DNA of 64,000 nt from UKL13-3 sp040387195 (GCA_040387195.1 JAZKEF010000001.1:1-64000), one strand, 5' to 3'; counted from the first letter of the stretch, positions 7,255 through 16,772 are shown. Notes: generated from the letters alone by a model not told the origin. Made by a program: numbers and translations.

Positions 7255-8334
7255 ATGAAGAAATCTTATGCATTGTTTGCAGGACTATTATTAACCGGTT
7301 TTGTGTATGCCCAAAAAAAGTATACCGAGCCGACCAAAATATTAAACGGACATACCAACGATGTAAACCTGGTAACCCTTACATCCAAAGGTGACCGCAT
7401 TGCCACAGGGTCGTGGGATAAAAACATCAATGTGTACGATAGCAGCTTTAATTTATTAAGAACCCTTTCGGGACATTTGTTCCCGATTACCGCTTTACGT
7501 TTCCGTGCCGATGGCAAATTGCTGGCAAGCGGCTCAAGCGACAATACGATTGTGATCTGGGATTCATTGTGGCGCAAATCCAGAACATTTGAAGGACACA
7601 CAGACCAGGTGAATGCCATTTTGTTTGACCGAAGCAACAAATACCTGTTTTCGGGATCTGACGACAGAACCCTGAAAGCATGGGATATCAACAGCGGCAA
7701 GGCATTTCGCAATATCAATATCGGGCAGGGTATCAATGCACTTGCCCAAACCAACGACCCACGGTTTATTTATGTGGCAAGCTCCGCTCCGCAAATCAAG
7801 GTATACAATTTAGCCAACAGCCAGCTTGCCAAATCATTTGACGGACATGTTGATGCTGTAAATGCCATTGCCATCAGTCCGAACAATAAATTATTACTAA
7901 GTGGTTCGAATGATAAAACAGCCCGCATCTGGGATATTGTAACCGGTAAACAAATACGTGCACTTCCTGTAAACTGCTGGAAAGTAACGGCCGTTGCGTT
8001 CAGCGAAGACTCCAAACATGCGGTAACAGGTTGTAATGATGGTACCATTAAAGTATGGGAAGTAGAAAGCGGAAAATTGGTTGCCGAAATTGAAAGCAAT
8101 GAAAATGCGATTAAAGACCTTGCATTCACAGCCAAATTCAAAAACGTTCTGGCCGCCACCATGCTTCGCGAATCAACCAGTTACGGATTGCGCGTATGGC
8201 CTTCGGGAATTGAACCACCTGCTAGTAAAATAGTTATGACTGCCAAAGACAGTTTAAAACTCAAAACCGATAGTTTGAAACTCAAACTTCCCAATCCTCC
8301 GAAAGTGGCATCCCCTATTCCACCTAAGAAATAA
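7255..8334 (+). CDS. Exported WD40 beta-propeller protein
   Basis: A 359-residue protein with a signal peptide (residues 1-19, cleavage near VYA-Q) and seven WD40 blades covering residues 24-325. Each blade ends in a WD-like pair: INVYD, IVIWD, LKAWD, IKVYN, ARIWD, IKVWE and LRVWP. Blades carry the usual GH and SGSxD turns, so a closed seven-bladed propeller is expected in the periplasm. The C-terminal tail contains DSLKLK twice and is proline/lysine-rich. No enzymatic residues are visible; WD40 propellers usually act as protein-binding scaffolds. It precedes the oxidase operon on the same strand, but a 146-bp gap with a candidate promoter separates them. Confidence 0.85.
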   Translation: MKKSYALFAGLLLTGFVYAQKKYTEPTKILNGHTNDVNLVTLTSKGDRIATGSWDKNINVYDSSFNLLRTLSGHLFPITALRFRADGKLLASGSSDNTIVIWDSLWRKSRTFEGHTDQVNAILFDRSNKYLFSGSDDRTLKAWDINSGKAFRNINIGQGINALAQTNDPRFIYVASSAPQIKVYNLANSQLAKSFDGHVDAVNAIAISPNNKLLLSGSNDKTARIWDIVTGKQIRALPVNCWKVTAVAFSEDSKHAVTGCNDGTIKVWEVESGKLVAEIESNENAIKDLAFTAKFKNVLAATMLRESTSYGLRVWPSGIEPPASKIVMTAKDSLKLKTDSLKLKLPNPPKVASPIPPKK

Positions 8335-8403
8335 ATCAAACCGAGTAAATTGAGGTAATCCACATTATCGCTATTTATAACGGGGAAAAATTACAACAGT
8401 CAA

Positions 8404-8435
8404 TTGCGTATTACGTAAAAAAACTTTTACATTCG
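8404..8435 (+). promoter_or_regulatory. Candidate Bacteroidota promoter of the oxidase operon
   Basis: TTG at 8404-8406 is followed after 21 bases by TACATTCG at 8428-8435. This resembles the Bacteroidota sigma-ABfr pattern TTTG-N19-21-TAnnTTTG with one mismatch in the -7 box. Transcription would begin near 8440, about 40 bases before ctaC. This is pattern recognition only. Confidence 0.4.
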
Positions 8436-8480
8436 CGAGCTGAAATTATAAGACCTTAAACCATTTCAAATACACGCCAA

Positions 8481-9971
8481 ATGAGAATCATTACCACTGT
8501 ATTACGTGCCTTATTTTTTGTTTCACTGTTAAGCATTTCATTTACAGGCTTTTCACAAACAGCTGAAGAAGGAGAAAAATTATTTAGTGCAAACTGTACT
8601 TCATGCCACGACATCAACGAAAAAGTTGTTGGGCCTCCTTTGAAAGGTGCACACACTAAACATAAGGAAGATTGGTTGATTAAATGGGTAAAAAATTCTC
8701 AAAAATTGATCAAAGCGGGTGATCCGGTAGCTGTTCAGTTGTATAAAGACAACAACGAATCGCCAATGACGGCCTTTGAAAGCCTAAGCGATAACCAGAT
8801 AAAATCCATTATTGCTTATATTAAGGCTGAAAGCGAAAAAAAGGTTGACATTGCAGGTACCACAACCGGAACCACCTCTACTACAGGAGATGTTCCTCCC
8901 GGTGAAAACCCTTACACATCCAGAATCAACTGGTTATTAGTGATTATTGGCGTATTGCTAATTGGTGTAATTGGTCAGGTATTCGGTATCTTAAATAAAG
9001 TAAGTGAAATCCAAGGCAAACCGGTAATCAACTGGACCAGTATTAACGGTAAATTGTTACTGGCATTCGTATCCATTGGTATGATTGCCTCTATCTGGGA
9101 ATTTATAGTACATGGTAAATTAACGGTGTATGCTTACGAAGCAGCAGCCGAGCACGGTGCAGAGTATGATAATATGTTCTTTATCACCGTTGCAATCACC
9201 GGAGTTGTATTTGTGATTACACAAGTGTTGTTGTTCTGGTATGGTTACAAATACAAAGCAGATGGTAAACGTAAAGCCGTTTATTATCCTGATAACCACA
9301 AATTGGAGTTGATCTGGACCGTAATTCCTGCAATCGTATTAACAGTATTGGTAATCCGTGGATTAAAAACATGGAATGATATCATGAATCACCGTGACGA
9401 AAAAGCAACTGTGGTTGAAGTATTTGGATTCCAGTTTGGCTGGAATGCACGTTACGCAGGTGAAGACAATAAATTGGGTAACCACGATTTCCGCCAAATT
9501 GGTGTGGTAAATGCGTTGGGTGTTGACCCTAAAGACCCTAAATCGCAGGATGATGTGGTGGTAACCGAATTGCACTTTGCAGCAGGTAAGCCCGTATCGT
9601 TGAAGTTCCGCGCTAAAGATGTAATCCACTCCGCATTCCTTCCGCATTTCCGTGTTCAGATGAACGTTGTACCGGGTTTACCTACCCAGTTCAACTTTAC
9701 ACCCACCATCACTACTGCTGAGATGAGAACCAAACTCAACAATCCTAAATTTGATTACATCTTATTGTGTAACAAAATTTGCGGAGGAGCTCACTACCGT
9801 ATGAAAATGAAAGTAGTTGTAGACTCACCTGAAGATTATGCTAAATGGTTAAGCACCCAACCTAAACTTGTATCGGCAAGTGCTCCGGCTGCAGATTCAA
9901 CTGCCACAGCTCCTGCAGGTCCACAAGCTTCACTTGTAACACCCGCTACCAAAACCTTAGCAAGCAAATAA
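8481..9971 (+). CDS. ctaC: Cytochrome c oxidase subunit II with N-terminal cytochrome c domain
   Basis: A 496-residue fusion. It has a signal peptide (1-25), then a mono-heme cytochrome c domain with CTSCH at 39-43 and likely Met ligand M96, then an acidic/threonine linker. Up to four membrane segments follow (about 145-172, 188-212, 231-260 and 278-300), and then the periplasmic cupredoxin domain. The CuA ligands are present: H383 in DVIHSAF, C430, C434, H438 and M441 in CNKICGGAHYRM. It accepts electrons and passes them to heme a in subunit I. In the well-known caa3 enzymes the cytochrome domain is at the C-terminus, so the N-terminal position is noteworthy. It is the first gene of the operon. 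Confidence 0.93.
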   Translation: MRIITTVLRALFFVSLLSISFTGFSQTAEEGEKLFSANCTSCHDINEKVVGPPLKGAHTKHKEDWLIKWVKNSQKLIKAGDPVAVQLYKDNNESPMTAFESLSDNQIKSIIAYIKAESEKKVDIAGTTTGTTSTTGDVPPGENPYTSRINWLLVIIGVLLIGVIGQVFGILNKVSEIQGKPVINWTSINGKLLLAFVSIGMIASIWEFIVHGKLTVYAYEAAAEHGAEYDNMFFITVAITGVVFVITQVLLFWYGYKYKADGKRKAVYYPDNHKLELIWTVIPAIVLTVLVIRGLKTWNDIMNHRDEKATVVEVFGFQFGWNARYAGEDNKLGNHDFRQIGVVNALGVDPKDPKSQDDVVVTELHFAAGKPVSLKFRAKDVIHSAFLPHFRVQMNVVPGLPTQFNFTPTITTAEMRTKLNNPKFDYILLCNKICGGAHYRMKMKVVVDSPEDYAKWLSTQPKLVSASAPAADSTATAPAGPQASLVTPATKTLASK

Positions 9972-10012
9972 GCAATTAATTTTAGTCAAAAAAGAAAGTA
10001 ACAATAGCATAT

Positions 10013-11914
10013 ATGAGTAACTTACATCACGATGACCACAACCATGACTCACACGATCATGGCCATCACAAAGAAACATTCATCTCAAAGTATGTGTTCA
10101 GCATGGACCATAAGATGATTGCCAAACAATTCCTGATTACCGGTATTATTATGGGTACATTGGGTATGGCAATGTCGTTATTGTTCCGTATGCAACTCGC
10201 TTACCCTGATATGAAACTGCCTTTCCTCGAAAACATTATCGGCCAATGGGGTAAAGATGGTAAGTTGGATCCAAACTTCTACCTGGCTTTGATCACCATT
10301 CACGGTACCATCATGGTATTTTATGTGTTAACAGCCGGTTTAAGTGGTACCTTCAGTAATTTGCTTATTCCATTACAGGTGGGAACCCGCGATATGGCAT
10401 CTCCATTTATGAATATGCTTTCGTACTGGTTCTTCTTTTTATCAAGTGTGGTATTGGTAGCCTCTTTATTTGTAGAAGGCGGACCGGCATCAGCAGGTTG
10501 GACCATCTACCCTCCTCTCTCCGCATTACCTAAAGCCATTCCGGGTTCGGCAAGTGGTATGACTTTGTGGTTGGTAGCTATCGTATTGTTTATTGCTTCG
10601 GCTTTACTAGGTGGTATCAACTACATCACCACCATTTTGAACATGCGTACCAAAGGAATGAAGATGACCCGTTTACCTTTAACCATCTGGGCATTCTTAT
10701 TAACAGCGGTTTTAGGTTTATTGTCATTCCCTGTATTATTGGGAGGTTCATTGTTATTGATTTTCGACCGTAGTTTCGGTACATCGTTCTACTTATCCGA
10801 TATCCCGGCCGATTTAGCCGGTGGTATTGAAAGAACAGGTGGTTCACCGGTATTGTGGCAACATTTATTCTGGTTCTTAGGACATCCGGAAGTATACATC
10901 ATTTTGTTACCTGCATTGGGTATTACGTCAGAAGTAATTGCCACCAACGCACGTAAACCTATCTTCGGTTACAGAGCGATGATTGGTTCTATTCTGGCCA
11001 TTGCCGTATTATCATTTATCGTTTGGGGTCACCATATGTTCATCACCGGTATGAATCCGTTCCTGGGTTCGGTGTTTATGTTGGGAACATTGATTATTGC
11101 GGTACCTTCAGCCGTTAAAACCTTTAACTACCTTGCTACTTTATGGCAAGGAAACCTGCGCCTTACTCCTGCAATGATGTTTGCCATCGGATTGGTTTCT
11201 TTCTTTATCACCGGTGGATTAACAGGTATCTGGTTGGGTAATGCTGCATTGGATATCAACTTACACGATACGTATTTCGTTGTTGCCCACTTCCACTTAG
11301 TAATGGGTAGCGCTGCCATTTTTGGTATGATGAGTGGTATTTACCACTGGTACCCTAAAATGTTCAGACGTAAGATGAACGAAACAATGGGACAAATCCA
11401 CTTCTGGTTAACCATCATCTCTGCCTATTGCGTATTCTTCCCGATGCACTTCTTAGGATTGGCCGGTGTTCCCCGCAGATACTATGCAAACTCGGCCTAC
11501 GATCAGTTCGACATCTTTGTTGATATGAACCAGTTTATCACCATCGCTGCCCTATTGGGTGGTGCCGCTCAATTGATTTTCTTATGGAACTTCTTTAGCA
11601 GCATTCGCAATGGTAAACGTACCGAGCAAAACCCTTGGGATTCGAATACACTTGAGTGGACAGCTCCTATCGAGCATATCCATGGTAACTGGGCCGGTGA
11701 ATTGCCAACCGTATACCGTTGGCCATACGACTATAGCAAACCGGGTGCAGAAAATGACTTTATTCCACAAAACGTTCCGGATGCCGGACAAGTGGATGAG
11801 CAAGCTGAACCTGATCCATCAAAATTTGAGCCGGCTACCAAGTCAACTCATGCAGCAGAAAAAGACAGCGTGTTGTTTTCTGTGGTGAAAAGATGGTTAG
11901 GTTTTGCTAATTAA
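10013..11914 (+). CDS. ctaD: Cytochrome c oxidase subunit I
   Basis: The 633-residue catalytic subunit reduces O2 and pumps protons in the inner membrane. All heme and CuB ligands can be placed: H97 (ITIHG) and H428 for heme a, H426 for heme a3, and H291, H340 and H341 for CuB. Y295 of GHPEVY is the cross-linked tyrosine. GHPEVY with the glutamate indicates an A1-type oxidase. The N-terminus is a soluble histidine-rich leader with eight histidines in the first 20 residues, which could bind copper or zinc. A charged extension follows the last membrane helix. It starts 41 bp after ctaC. Confidence 0.96.
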   Translation: MSNLHHDDHNHDSHDHGHHKETFISKYVFSMDHKMIAKQFLITGIIMGTLGMAMSLLFRMQLAYPDMKLPFLENIIGQWGKDGKLDPNFYLALITIHGTIMVFYVLTAGLSGTFSNLLIPLQVGTRDMASPFMNMLSYWFFFLSSVVLVASLFVEGGPASAGWTIYPPLSALPKAIPGSASGMTLWLVAIVLFIASALLGGINYITTILNMRTKGMKMTRLPLTIWAFLLTAVLGLLSFPVLLGGSLLLIFDRSFGTSFYLSDIPADLAGGIERTGGSPVLWQHLFWFLGHPEVYIILLPALGITSEVIATNARKPIFGYRAMIGSILAIAVLSFIVWGHHMFITGMNPFLGSVFMLGTLIIAVPSAVKTFNYLATLWQGNLRLTPAMMFAIGLVSFFITGGLTGIWLGNAALDINLHDTYFVVAHFHLVMGSAAIFGMMSGIYHWYPKMFRRKMNETMGQIHFWLTIISAYCVFFPMHFLGLAGVPRRYYANSAYDQFDIFVDMNQFITIAALLGGAAQLIFLWNFFSSIRNGKRTEQNPWDSNTLEWTAPIEHIHGNWAGELPTVYRWPYDYSKPGAENDFIPQNVPDAGQVDEQAEPDPSKFEPATKSTHAAEKDSVLFSVVKRWLGFAN

Positions 11915-11917
11915 TAA

Positions 11918-12901
11918 ATGAACGAATTCAGCACAACATCAGAAAGAAGATTCAGACGATTCGGGATACTTACCATCGCTTCGGTTTTCTTTCTGATTTT
12001 TGTGGGAGGATTGGTAAGAAGCACCGGTTCAGGTATGGGTTGCCCCGACTGGCCTAAGTGTTTCGGACAGTGGGTTCCACCTTCCGATATCAGCCAGCTT
12101 CCTCCCGATTATAAAGAGCAATTTAAATCAGCCACACATGAAGTTGCCGATTTTGATGTTTACAAAACCTGGACAGAGTATGTAAACAGATTGATTGGTG
12201 TTACAACAGGCTTCTTTATTTTCCTCACAGTGTTCTTTGCAGTACCTTATCTTAAGAAAGATAAAACAGTATTCTGGTTAAGCTTTTTAGCCTTCATCCT
12301 GGTAGGATTTCAAGGATGGATTGGTGCCAAAGTGGTATCGAGCAACTTGGCTCATTGGATGGTTACCATTCACATGATCATTGCTCTTGTCATTGTGGGT
12401 ATCCTCATCTATACCATTACGCGTTCGCAGGATTTTGTTGTGCCTCAGCTTAACAATGACCAGTCGCTTAAGGGTATCATGGTTGCTATTTTGTGTGTGT
12501 CACTAATCCAAACAGTAAGCGGCACACAGGTTCGCGAAAATGTAGACGGAGTTGCCGCCATGCTTGGAGAACAATACCGCCACCTGTGGGTAAGCGAATT
12601 GGGAAACACCTTTTGGTTTCACCGCTCCTTCTCAGTGGTTAGTTTTATCTTAACAATAGTGATGCTCAGTAAATTCAGAAATGCATTTGCGCGCCATTCC
12701 ATTGTTTACAAAGCAGCCTTAGCGCTCATTCTTCTGGTAAGTGTACAAATTGCAAGTGGCAAAATTTTGGATAACTGGGGATTCCCCAAACAAATCCAAA
12801 CCATCCACTTGTTTATTGGAAGCCTTATAGTAGGCATCCAGTTGTTTATAACGATTTTGATATTTTCAAAAACAAAACCAGCCTCGCAGGTTGTACAATA
12901 A
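11918..12901 (+). CDS. ctaA: Heme A synthase (COX15/CtaA)
   Basis: A 327-residue membrane enzyme that oxidises the C8 methyl of heme O to the formyl group of heme A. Motifs include LVRSTGSGMGCPDWPKCFG after the first helix (residues 28-46), an EYVNRLIG segment, a second repeat with SGTQVRENVD, and histidines in SNLAHWMVTIHMI and WFHRSF that can act as heme ligands. About eight membrane helices are visible, in the two-fold repeat typical of the family. The gene starts 3 bp after ctaD and overlaps ctaB by 11 bp, so these genes are translationally coupled. Confidence 0.93.
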   Translation: MNEFSTTSERRFRRFGILTIASVFFLIFVGGLVRSTGSGMGCPDWPKCFGQWVPPSDISQLPPDYKEQFKSATHEVADFDVYKTWTEYVNRLIGVTTGFFIFLTVFFAVPYLKKDKTVFWLSFLAFILVGFQGWIGAKVVSSNLAHWMVTIHMIIALVIVGILIYTITRSQDFVVPQLNNDQSLKGIMVAILCVSLIQTVSGTQVRENVDGVAAMLGEQYRHLWVSELGNTFWFHRSFSVVSFILTIVMLSKFRNAFARHSIVYKAALALILLVSVQIASGKILDNWGFPKQIQTIHLFIGSLIVGIQLFITILIFSKTKPASQVVQ

Positions 12902-13811
12902 AGACGAATTGAAAACAGTAGCTCAACATAATGAAGAAGTAATTGCAGTTTCCGCCATCAGGCAGAAGGTGCAGGACTATCAGCAATTGGTGAAAACACG
13001 TTTGACCCTATTGGTGGTATTCTCGGCAGCAGTTACTTACATGACGGCAGCTAAAGGAGCTATCAACTGGCTTGACCTAACCATACTCAGTACTGGAGGA
13101 TTTTTAGTGGTAGCCGCCTCCAACGGATTAAACCAGATTATCGAAAAAAACTACGATATCCTGATGGTGCGTACGGCCAACCGACCGGTTGCAACCAACA
13201 GGATGAGTGTTACCGAAGCTGCTGTTGCCAGTTCACTGATGGGAATTATAGGTGTAGCCATTATGGGAATTTACCTCAACCAGCTTACCAGCATGCTGGC
13301 TTTGGGTTCTTTAATCTCTTACGCATTTATTTACACTCCATTAAAACGTGTTTCTCCAGTATCCGTATTTGTAGGCGCCTTTCCGGGTGCGTTACCTGTA
13401 CTGATCGGCTGGACAGCTTTCAGCGGAACCATTACAGAAGAAGCGTTGATTTTATTTGGCGTACAGTTTATCTGGCAATTCCCTCACTTCTGGAGCATTG
13501 CATGGATATTGGATGAAGACTATAAACGTGCAGGCTTTAAAATGTTGCCTTCATATGGTAAAGACCGTAAAACTGCATTACAAAACCTTGCCTTTGCTTT
13601 ATTGCTGATCCCTGTTGGCTTCCTCCCTACTCAGGAAGGTTTTACCGGAATAATATCAGGAATGATTGCTATTGGAGCCGGATTGGTGATGACCTATTTC
13701 GCCTTCCGTTTATACAAAACATGTGATAACAAAGATGCCAAACGATTGATGTTTGCTTCTTTCCTGTATTTGCCTTTGGTACAAATCGCTTATTTAATTG
13801 ATAAAATTTAA
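12891..13811 (+). CDS. ctaB: Protoheme IX farnesyltransferase (heme O synthase)
   Basis: A 306-residue UbiA-type prenyltransferase that adds a farnesyl chain to heme B to make heme O, the substrate for CtaA. The first polyprenyl-binding region is NQIIEKNYDILMVRTANRP (residues 83-101), followed by YTPLKRVSPVSVFVGAFPGA and a second region WILDEDYKRAGFKMLP with its acidic residues. Eight to nine membrane helices fit the family. Start choice: no ATG is available near the N-terminus. A TTG at 12891 inside the end of ctaA gives the reported length; a TTG at 12909 is the alternative. Confidence 0.93.
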   Translation: MYNKDELKTVAQHNEEVIAVSAIRQKVQDYQQLVKTRLTLLVVFSAAVTYMTAAKGAINWLDLTILSTGGFLVVAASNGLNQIIEKNYDILMVRTANRPVATNRMSVTEAAVASSLMGIIGVAIMGIYLNQLTSMLALGSLISYAFIYTPLKRVSPVSVFVGAFPGALPVLIGWTAFSGTITEEALILFGVQFIWQFPHFWSIAWILDEDYKRAGFKMLPSYGKDRKTALQNLAFALLLIPVGFLPTQEGFTGIISGMIAIGAGLVMTYFAFRLYKTCDNKDAKRLMFASFLYLPLVQIAYLIDKI

Positions 13812-13822
13812 TCGTTTATAAG

Positions 13823-14410
13823 ATGATGACACAAAGTATAAAACCAACACAACAACCCAACGATCCTGAATACGTTATTCATCCCACTAAGTTTGTATTG
13901 TGGCTGATGATAGTAGCCAGCGTAATGTTGTTTGCCGCTTTTACCAGTGGATATATTGTACGCAGAGGAGAAGGCAACTGGCTCATTTTCGATTTACCGA
14001 AGATGTTTACCTACAACACCATCACCATCGTATTGAGTTCCATCACCATGCAATGGGCGTATTTTTCGGCCAAGAGAGATAACCTCCAAACCCTGAAAGT
14101 AATGTTATTGGCTACACTTGCATTGGGTATTACATTTTCTGTAGGCCAATGGTATGCATGGAAAGAGCTGGTAGCAAACAAAATATTTTGGGCAGGCAAT
14201 CCTTCCGAAAGTTTTATTTATGTTATTTCAGGCGTCCACTTGTTCCACATGCTGGGCGGATTGATTTTCGTAGCCGTTGTTATTGGTAAAACTTTTCAAT
14301 TCAACGTACATAAAAAAAACCTTTTAAGTATAAATTTGTGCACCACCTACTGGCATTTCCTGGGTTTGGTGTGGGTTTATTTGTACTTCTTTTTCTCACT
14401 GAACAGATAA
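13823..14410 (+). CDS. ctaE: Cytochrome c oxidase subunit III, short form
   Basis: A 195-residue heme-copper oxidase subunit III with five predicted membrane helices. Family features are the FTSGYIVRRGE turn after helix 1, GITFSVGQWYAW in the middle and ISGVHLFHMLGG followed by TTYWHFLGLVWVYLYFFF at the end. It lacks helices 1-2 of seven-helix subunit III, which is usual for bacterial forms. A second subunit III follows immediately; the paired arrangement is common in Bacteroidota. Spacing is 11 bp from ctaB. Confidence 0.9.
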   Translation: MMTQSIKPTQQPNDPEYVIHPTKFVLWLMIVASVMLFAAFTSGYIVRRGEGNWLIFDLPKMFTYNTITIVLSSITMQWAYFSAKRDNLQTLKVMLLATLALGITFSVGQWYAWKELVANKIFWAGNPSESFIYVISGVHLFHMLGGLIFVAVVIGKTFQFNVHKKNLLSINLCTTYWHFLGLVWVYLYFFFSLNR

Positions 14411-14419
14411 TTAAAACAT

Positions 14420-15175
14420 ATGTCACACACTACTGCATTAACTACTGAAAAAAAGAACACTTGGGGCGGAGGTAAATCTCCATTCAGCATCAGCTATGGA
14501 AAATTAATGATGTGGATCTTCTTGCTATCCGATGCATTCACCTTCTCATCATTGCTGGTTGCCTACGGATTTGTTCGCCACACCTACCCTTCTCCGGTAG
14601 CCAACGAAATCGTAAAACCGCTTTCGCACGTGCACGAAAACTTCACCGAACACATGCAGGAAGTAGGATACTTTACAACCGACAAATGGCCTTTACCCGA
14701 ATTGGTGTTTAACCACTTCCCGTTCATCCATGGTATTCACTTGCCATTGTTCTTCGTAAGTTTGATGACATTCATTCTGATCTTTAGTTCGGTAACCATG
14801 GTACTGGCGGTAGAAGCCGGTCACCGCATGGCAAAAAAGGAAGTAGCCATGTATATGGTGCTGACCATTCTTGGTGGTGCTGCCTTCCTTGGCTGTCAGG
14901 CATGGGAGTGGACAACCTTTATTACTGAAGGTGCACGTTTGGACCACAATCCGTTCGGACCAATGGCATTTGCGGCTCTCTTCTTTATTGTAACGGGCTT
15001 CCATGGATTCCACGTATTTTCGGGAGTAGTGATTAACGTTATTATCTACCTGAATGTATTGGCCGGAACATATGAAAAACGTGGTCACTACGAAATGGTT
15101 GAAAAAGTAGGACTTTACTGGCACTTTGTAGATTTAGTATGGGTATTCGTATTTACCTTCTTCTATCTGATATAA
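14420..15175 (+). CDS. ctaE: Cytochrome c oxidase subunit III, long form
   Basis: A 251-residue paralogue of the preceding subunit III. It shares the LSDAFTFSSLLVAYGFVRH first helix, GAAFLGCQAWEW, a GFHGFHVFSGVV helix and the closing YWHFVDLVWVFVFTFFYL. A periplasmic insertion of about 50 residues lies after helix 1 (around KPLSHVHENFTEHMQEVGYF) and is absent from the short form. Both probably sit side by side in the complex; one may be structural and the other regulatory, which the sequence cannot decide. Confidence 0.9.
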   Translation: MSHTTALTTEKKNTWGGGKSPFSISYGKLMMWIFLLSDAFTFSSLLVAYGFVRHTYPSPVANEIVKPLSHVHENFTEHMQEVGYFTTDKWPLPELVFNHFPFIHGIHLPLFFVSLMTFILIFSSVTMVLAVEAGHRMAKKEVAMYMVLTILGGAAFLGCQAWEWTTFITEGARLDHNPFGPMAFAALFFIVTGFHGFHVFSGVVINVIIYLNVLAGTYEKRGHYEMVEKVGLYWHFVDLVWVFVFTFFYLI

Positions 15176-15238
15176 CAGAACCAACACAAATACACTATTA
15201 ACATCATTAACATATTACCATAATTAACAGTATCACAT

Positions 15239-15562
15239 ATGGAAAACCACGAACACTTAGAACATACAGAATCACCTAAAGACATGAAAAAGAAAATCTG
15301 GGTAACATTCTGGATTTTAACGGCACTAACCGTTGTGGATATCGGATTGTACTTTATGCTGATTGAAAACCACTCGATGTGGAAAAATGTATTGTTCATT
15401 CTTTTGGGCTTAGTTAAAGCTTACTATATCGTTTCCATCTTTATGCACATGAAATTTGAAGCGAAATGGCTGGTAAACTTCATCATCTATCCAATGCTTT
15501 TTGTTGGATTCCTTATTGCATTGATGTTGATTGAAAGTGAATTTACTGCAGCCATCAGATAA
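15239..15562 (+). CDS. ctaF: Cytochrome c oxidase subunit IV
   Basis: A 107-residue small membrane protein of the prokaryotic oxidase subunit IV family. It has an acidic N-terminus (HEHLEHTESPKDMKKKIW) followed by three membrane helices, including the LLGLVKAYYIVSIFMHMKFE motif. It sits in the usual place after subunit III and probably stabilises the CuB-side assembly. The 63-bp gap before it holds AATTAACA-type short repeats. Confidence 0.88.
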   Translation: MENHEHLEHTESPKDMKKKIWVTFWILTALTVVDIGLYFMLIENHSMWKNVLFILLGLVKAYYIVSIFMHMKFEAKWLVNFIIYPMLFVGFLIALMLIESEFTAAIR

Positions 15563-15568
15563 CCGGAA

Positions 15569-16234
15569 ATGAAAAACAAACGATCTTTTTTTATAGCATT
15601 GGGGCTCCTTGTAGCCCCAATTCTTGTTTATTGGGTGCTAAGTTTGGGTACACATAAATTTGCAACATTACCTTATTATGGCGAACGTATTCCACCTGAA
15701 GGTGCAAATAAGGACACCATTTATTATACCGTTCCAGATTTCAAACTGGTTTCTCAGTTTGGTGATACCGTGACACACGCAACCGTTGGTAAACGTATTT
15801 ACATTGCCAATTTCTTTTTTGCACGTTGCAAGGATGTATGCCCGCAAATGAATGCCAAGGTGGAAACCATTTATGCAAAATGTAACGAACTCGCTGCGAA
15901 GAAAAAAGAATATGCTGATATCCTTTTTCTCTCCCACTCTGTAGACCCCGAGAATGACTCTGTACCGGTACTAGCTTATTATGCCGAACGTTTTGGCGTA
16001 AAAAACAGGAACTGGTTATTCCTTACAGGCTCCAAAGAAGATATGTTTGCTGCGGGACAAGGTTATTTATTGCCTGTTTCCATTGAAGACAAAACGATTG
16101 ATCACAGCCAGCAGCTATTATTAATCGATGAGGACAAACACATCAGGGGAATTTATGATGGACTTGACGATACCCAAATTAAAAGACTTAGAGAAGATAT
16201 AGACGTTTTATTAAATGAACACACCACAAAATAA
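15569..16234 (+). CDS. SCO1/SenC/PrrC copper chaperone
   Basis: A 221-residue thioredoxin-fold protein anchored by an N-terminal membrane helix (residues 7-25). The copper-binding set is complete: C87 and C91 in RCKDVCPQM and H178 in DHSQQLLLID. It delivers copper to, or reduces, the CuA site of subunit II in the periplasm. The gene follows subunit IV by 6 bp and overlaps the DUF420 gene by 20 bp. Confidence 0.93.
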   Translation: MKNKRSFFIALGLLVAPILVYWVLSLGTHKFATLPYYGERIPPEGANKDTIYYTVPDFKLVSQFGDTVTHATVGKRIYIANFFFARCKDVCPQMNAKVETIYAKCNELAAKKKEYADILFLSHSVDPENDSVPVLAYYAERFGVKNRNWLFLTGSKEDMFAAGQGYLLPVSIEDKTIDHSQQLLLIDEDKHIRGIYDGLDDTQIKRLREDIDVLLNEHTTK

Positions 16235-16772
16235 CTTAGCAGCCAACGATAAATTATATTTCAGAATCGTGATGACCCTTTCGGTTGTTGTTTTTCTGGC
16301 CGTAGTAGTTCTCAACCGCAAATGGCTTCCCCGTCCGGATGAAACCCCTTCATTTGTTTTTGTGCTACCCACCCTTAATGCCATCCTTAATGGAACCTGC
16401 AGTGTGTTGCTGCTTGTATCCTTATATTTTATCAAACGAAAAAATATAGCCGCACACAAAGCTGTAAATATTACAACATTCGCCTTGTCGAGCCTCTTTT
16501 TGGTTTCGTATGTAACGTTTCACTACTTCGCCAACGAAACCATTTTCCCGCTTGATAATCCGTTACGCCCGGTTTACCTCACCATTTTAATCAGCCATAT
16601 TATCCTGGCAGCACTGGTATTACCTTTGGTGTTGCTTTCCTTTTACCACGGCTTGCTTATGAATGTAGAGCGTCATAAAAAACTGGTGCGGTGGACGTTT
16701 CCCATTTGGCTGTATGTTACGGTAACCGGAGTCATAGTATACCTGATGATCTCTCCGTATTACCAATTTTAA
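16215..16772 (+). CDS. DUF420 membrane protein
   Basis: A 185-residue protein with five membrane helices and conserved histidines (IAAHKAVN, FHYFANET, LISHIILAALVLPL, SFYHGL, RHKKLVRWTFPIWLYVTVTG). This is the DUF420 pattern; the family is regularly encoded in cytochrome oxidase operons and is thought to help heme or copper insertion. The conserved histidines near the membrane surface would suit that, but this is inference. The start overlaps the end of the sco gene. Confidence 0.88.
   Translation: MNTPQNNLAANDKLYFRIVMTLSVVVFLAVVVLNRKWLPRPDETPSFVFVLPTLNAILNGTCSVLLLVSLYFIKRKNIAAHKAVNITTFALSSLFLVSYVTFHYFANETIFPLDNPLRPVYLTILISHIILAALVLPLVLLSFYHGLLMNVERHKKLVRWTFPIWLYVTVTGVIVYLMISPYYQF

Noticed and set aside
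7266..8162. Minus-strand frames opposite the WD40 gene
   Set aside because: Antisense shadows of a clear seven-bladed propeller; no own features.
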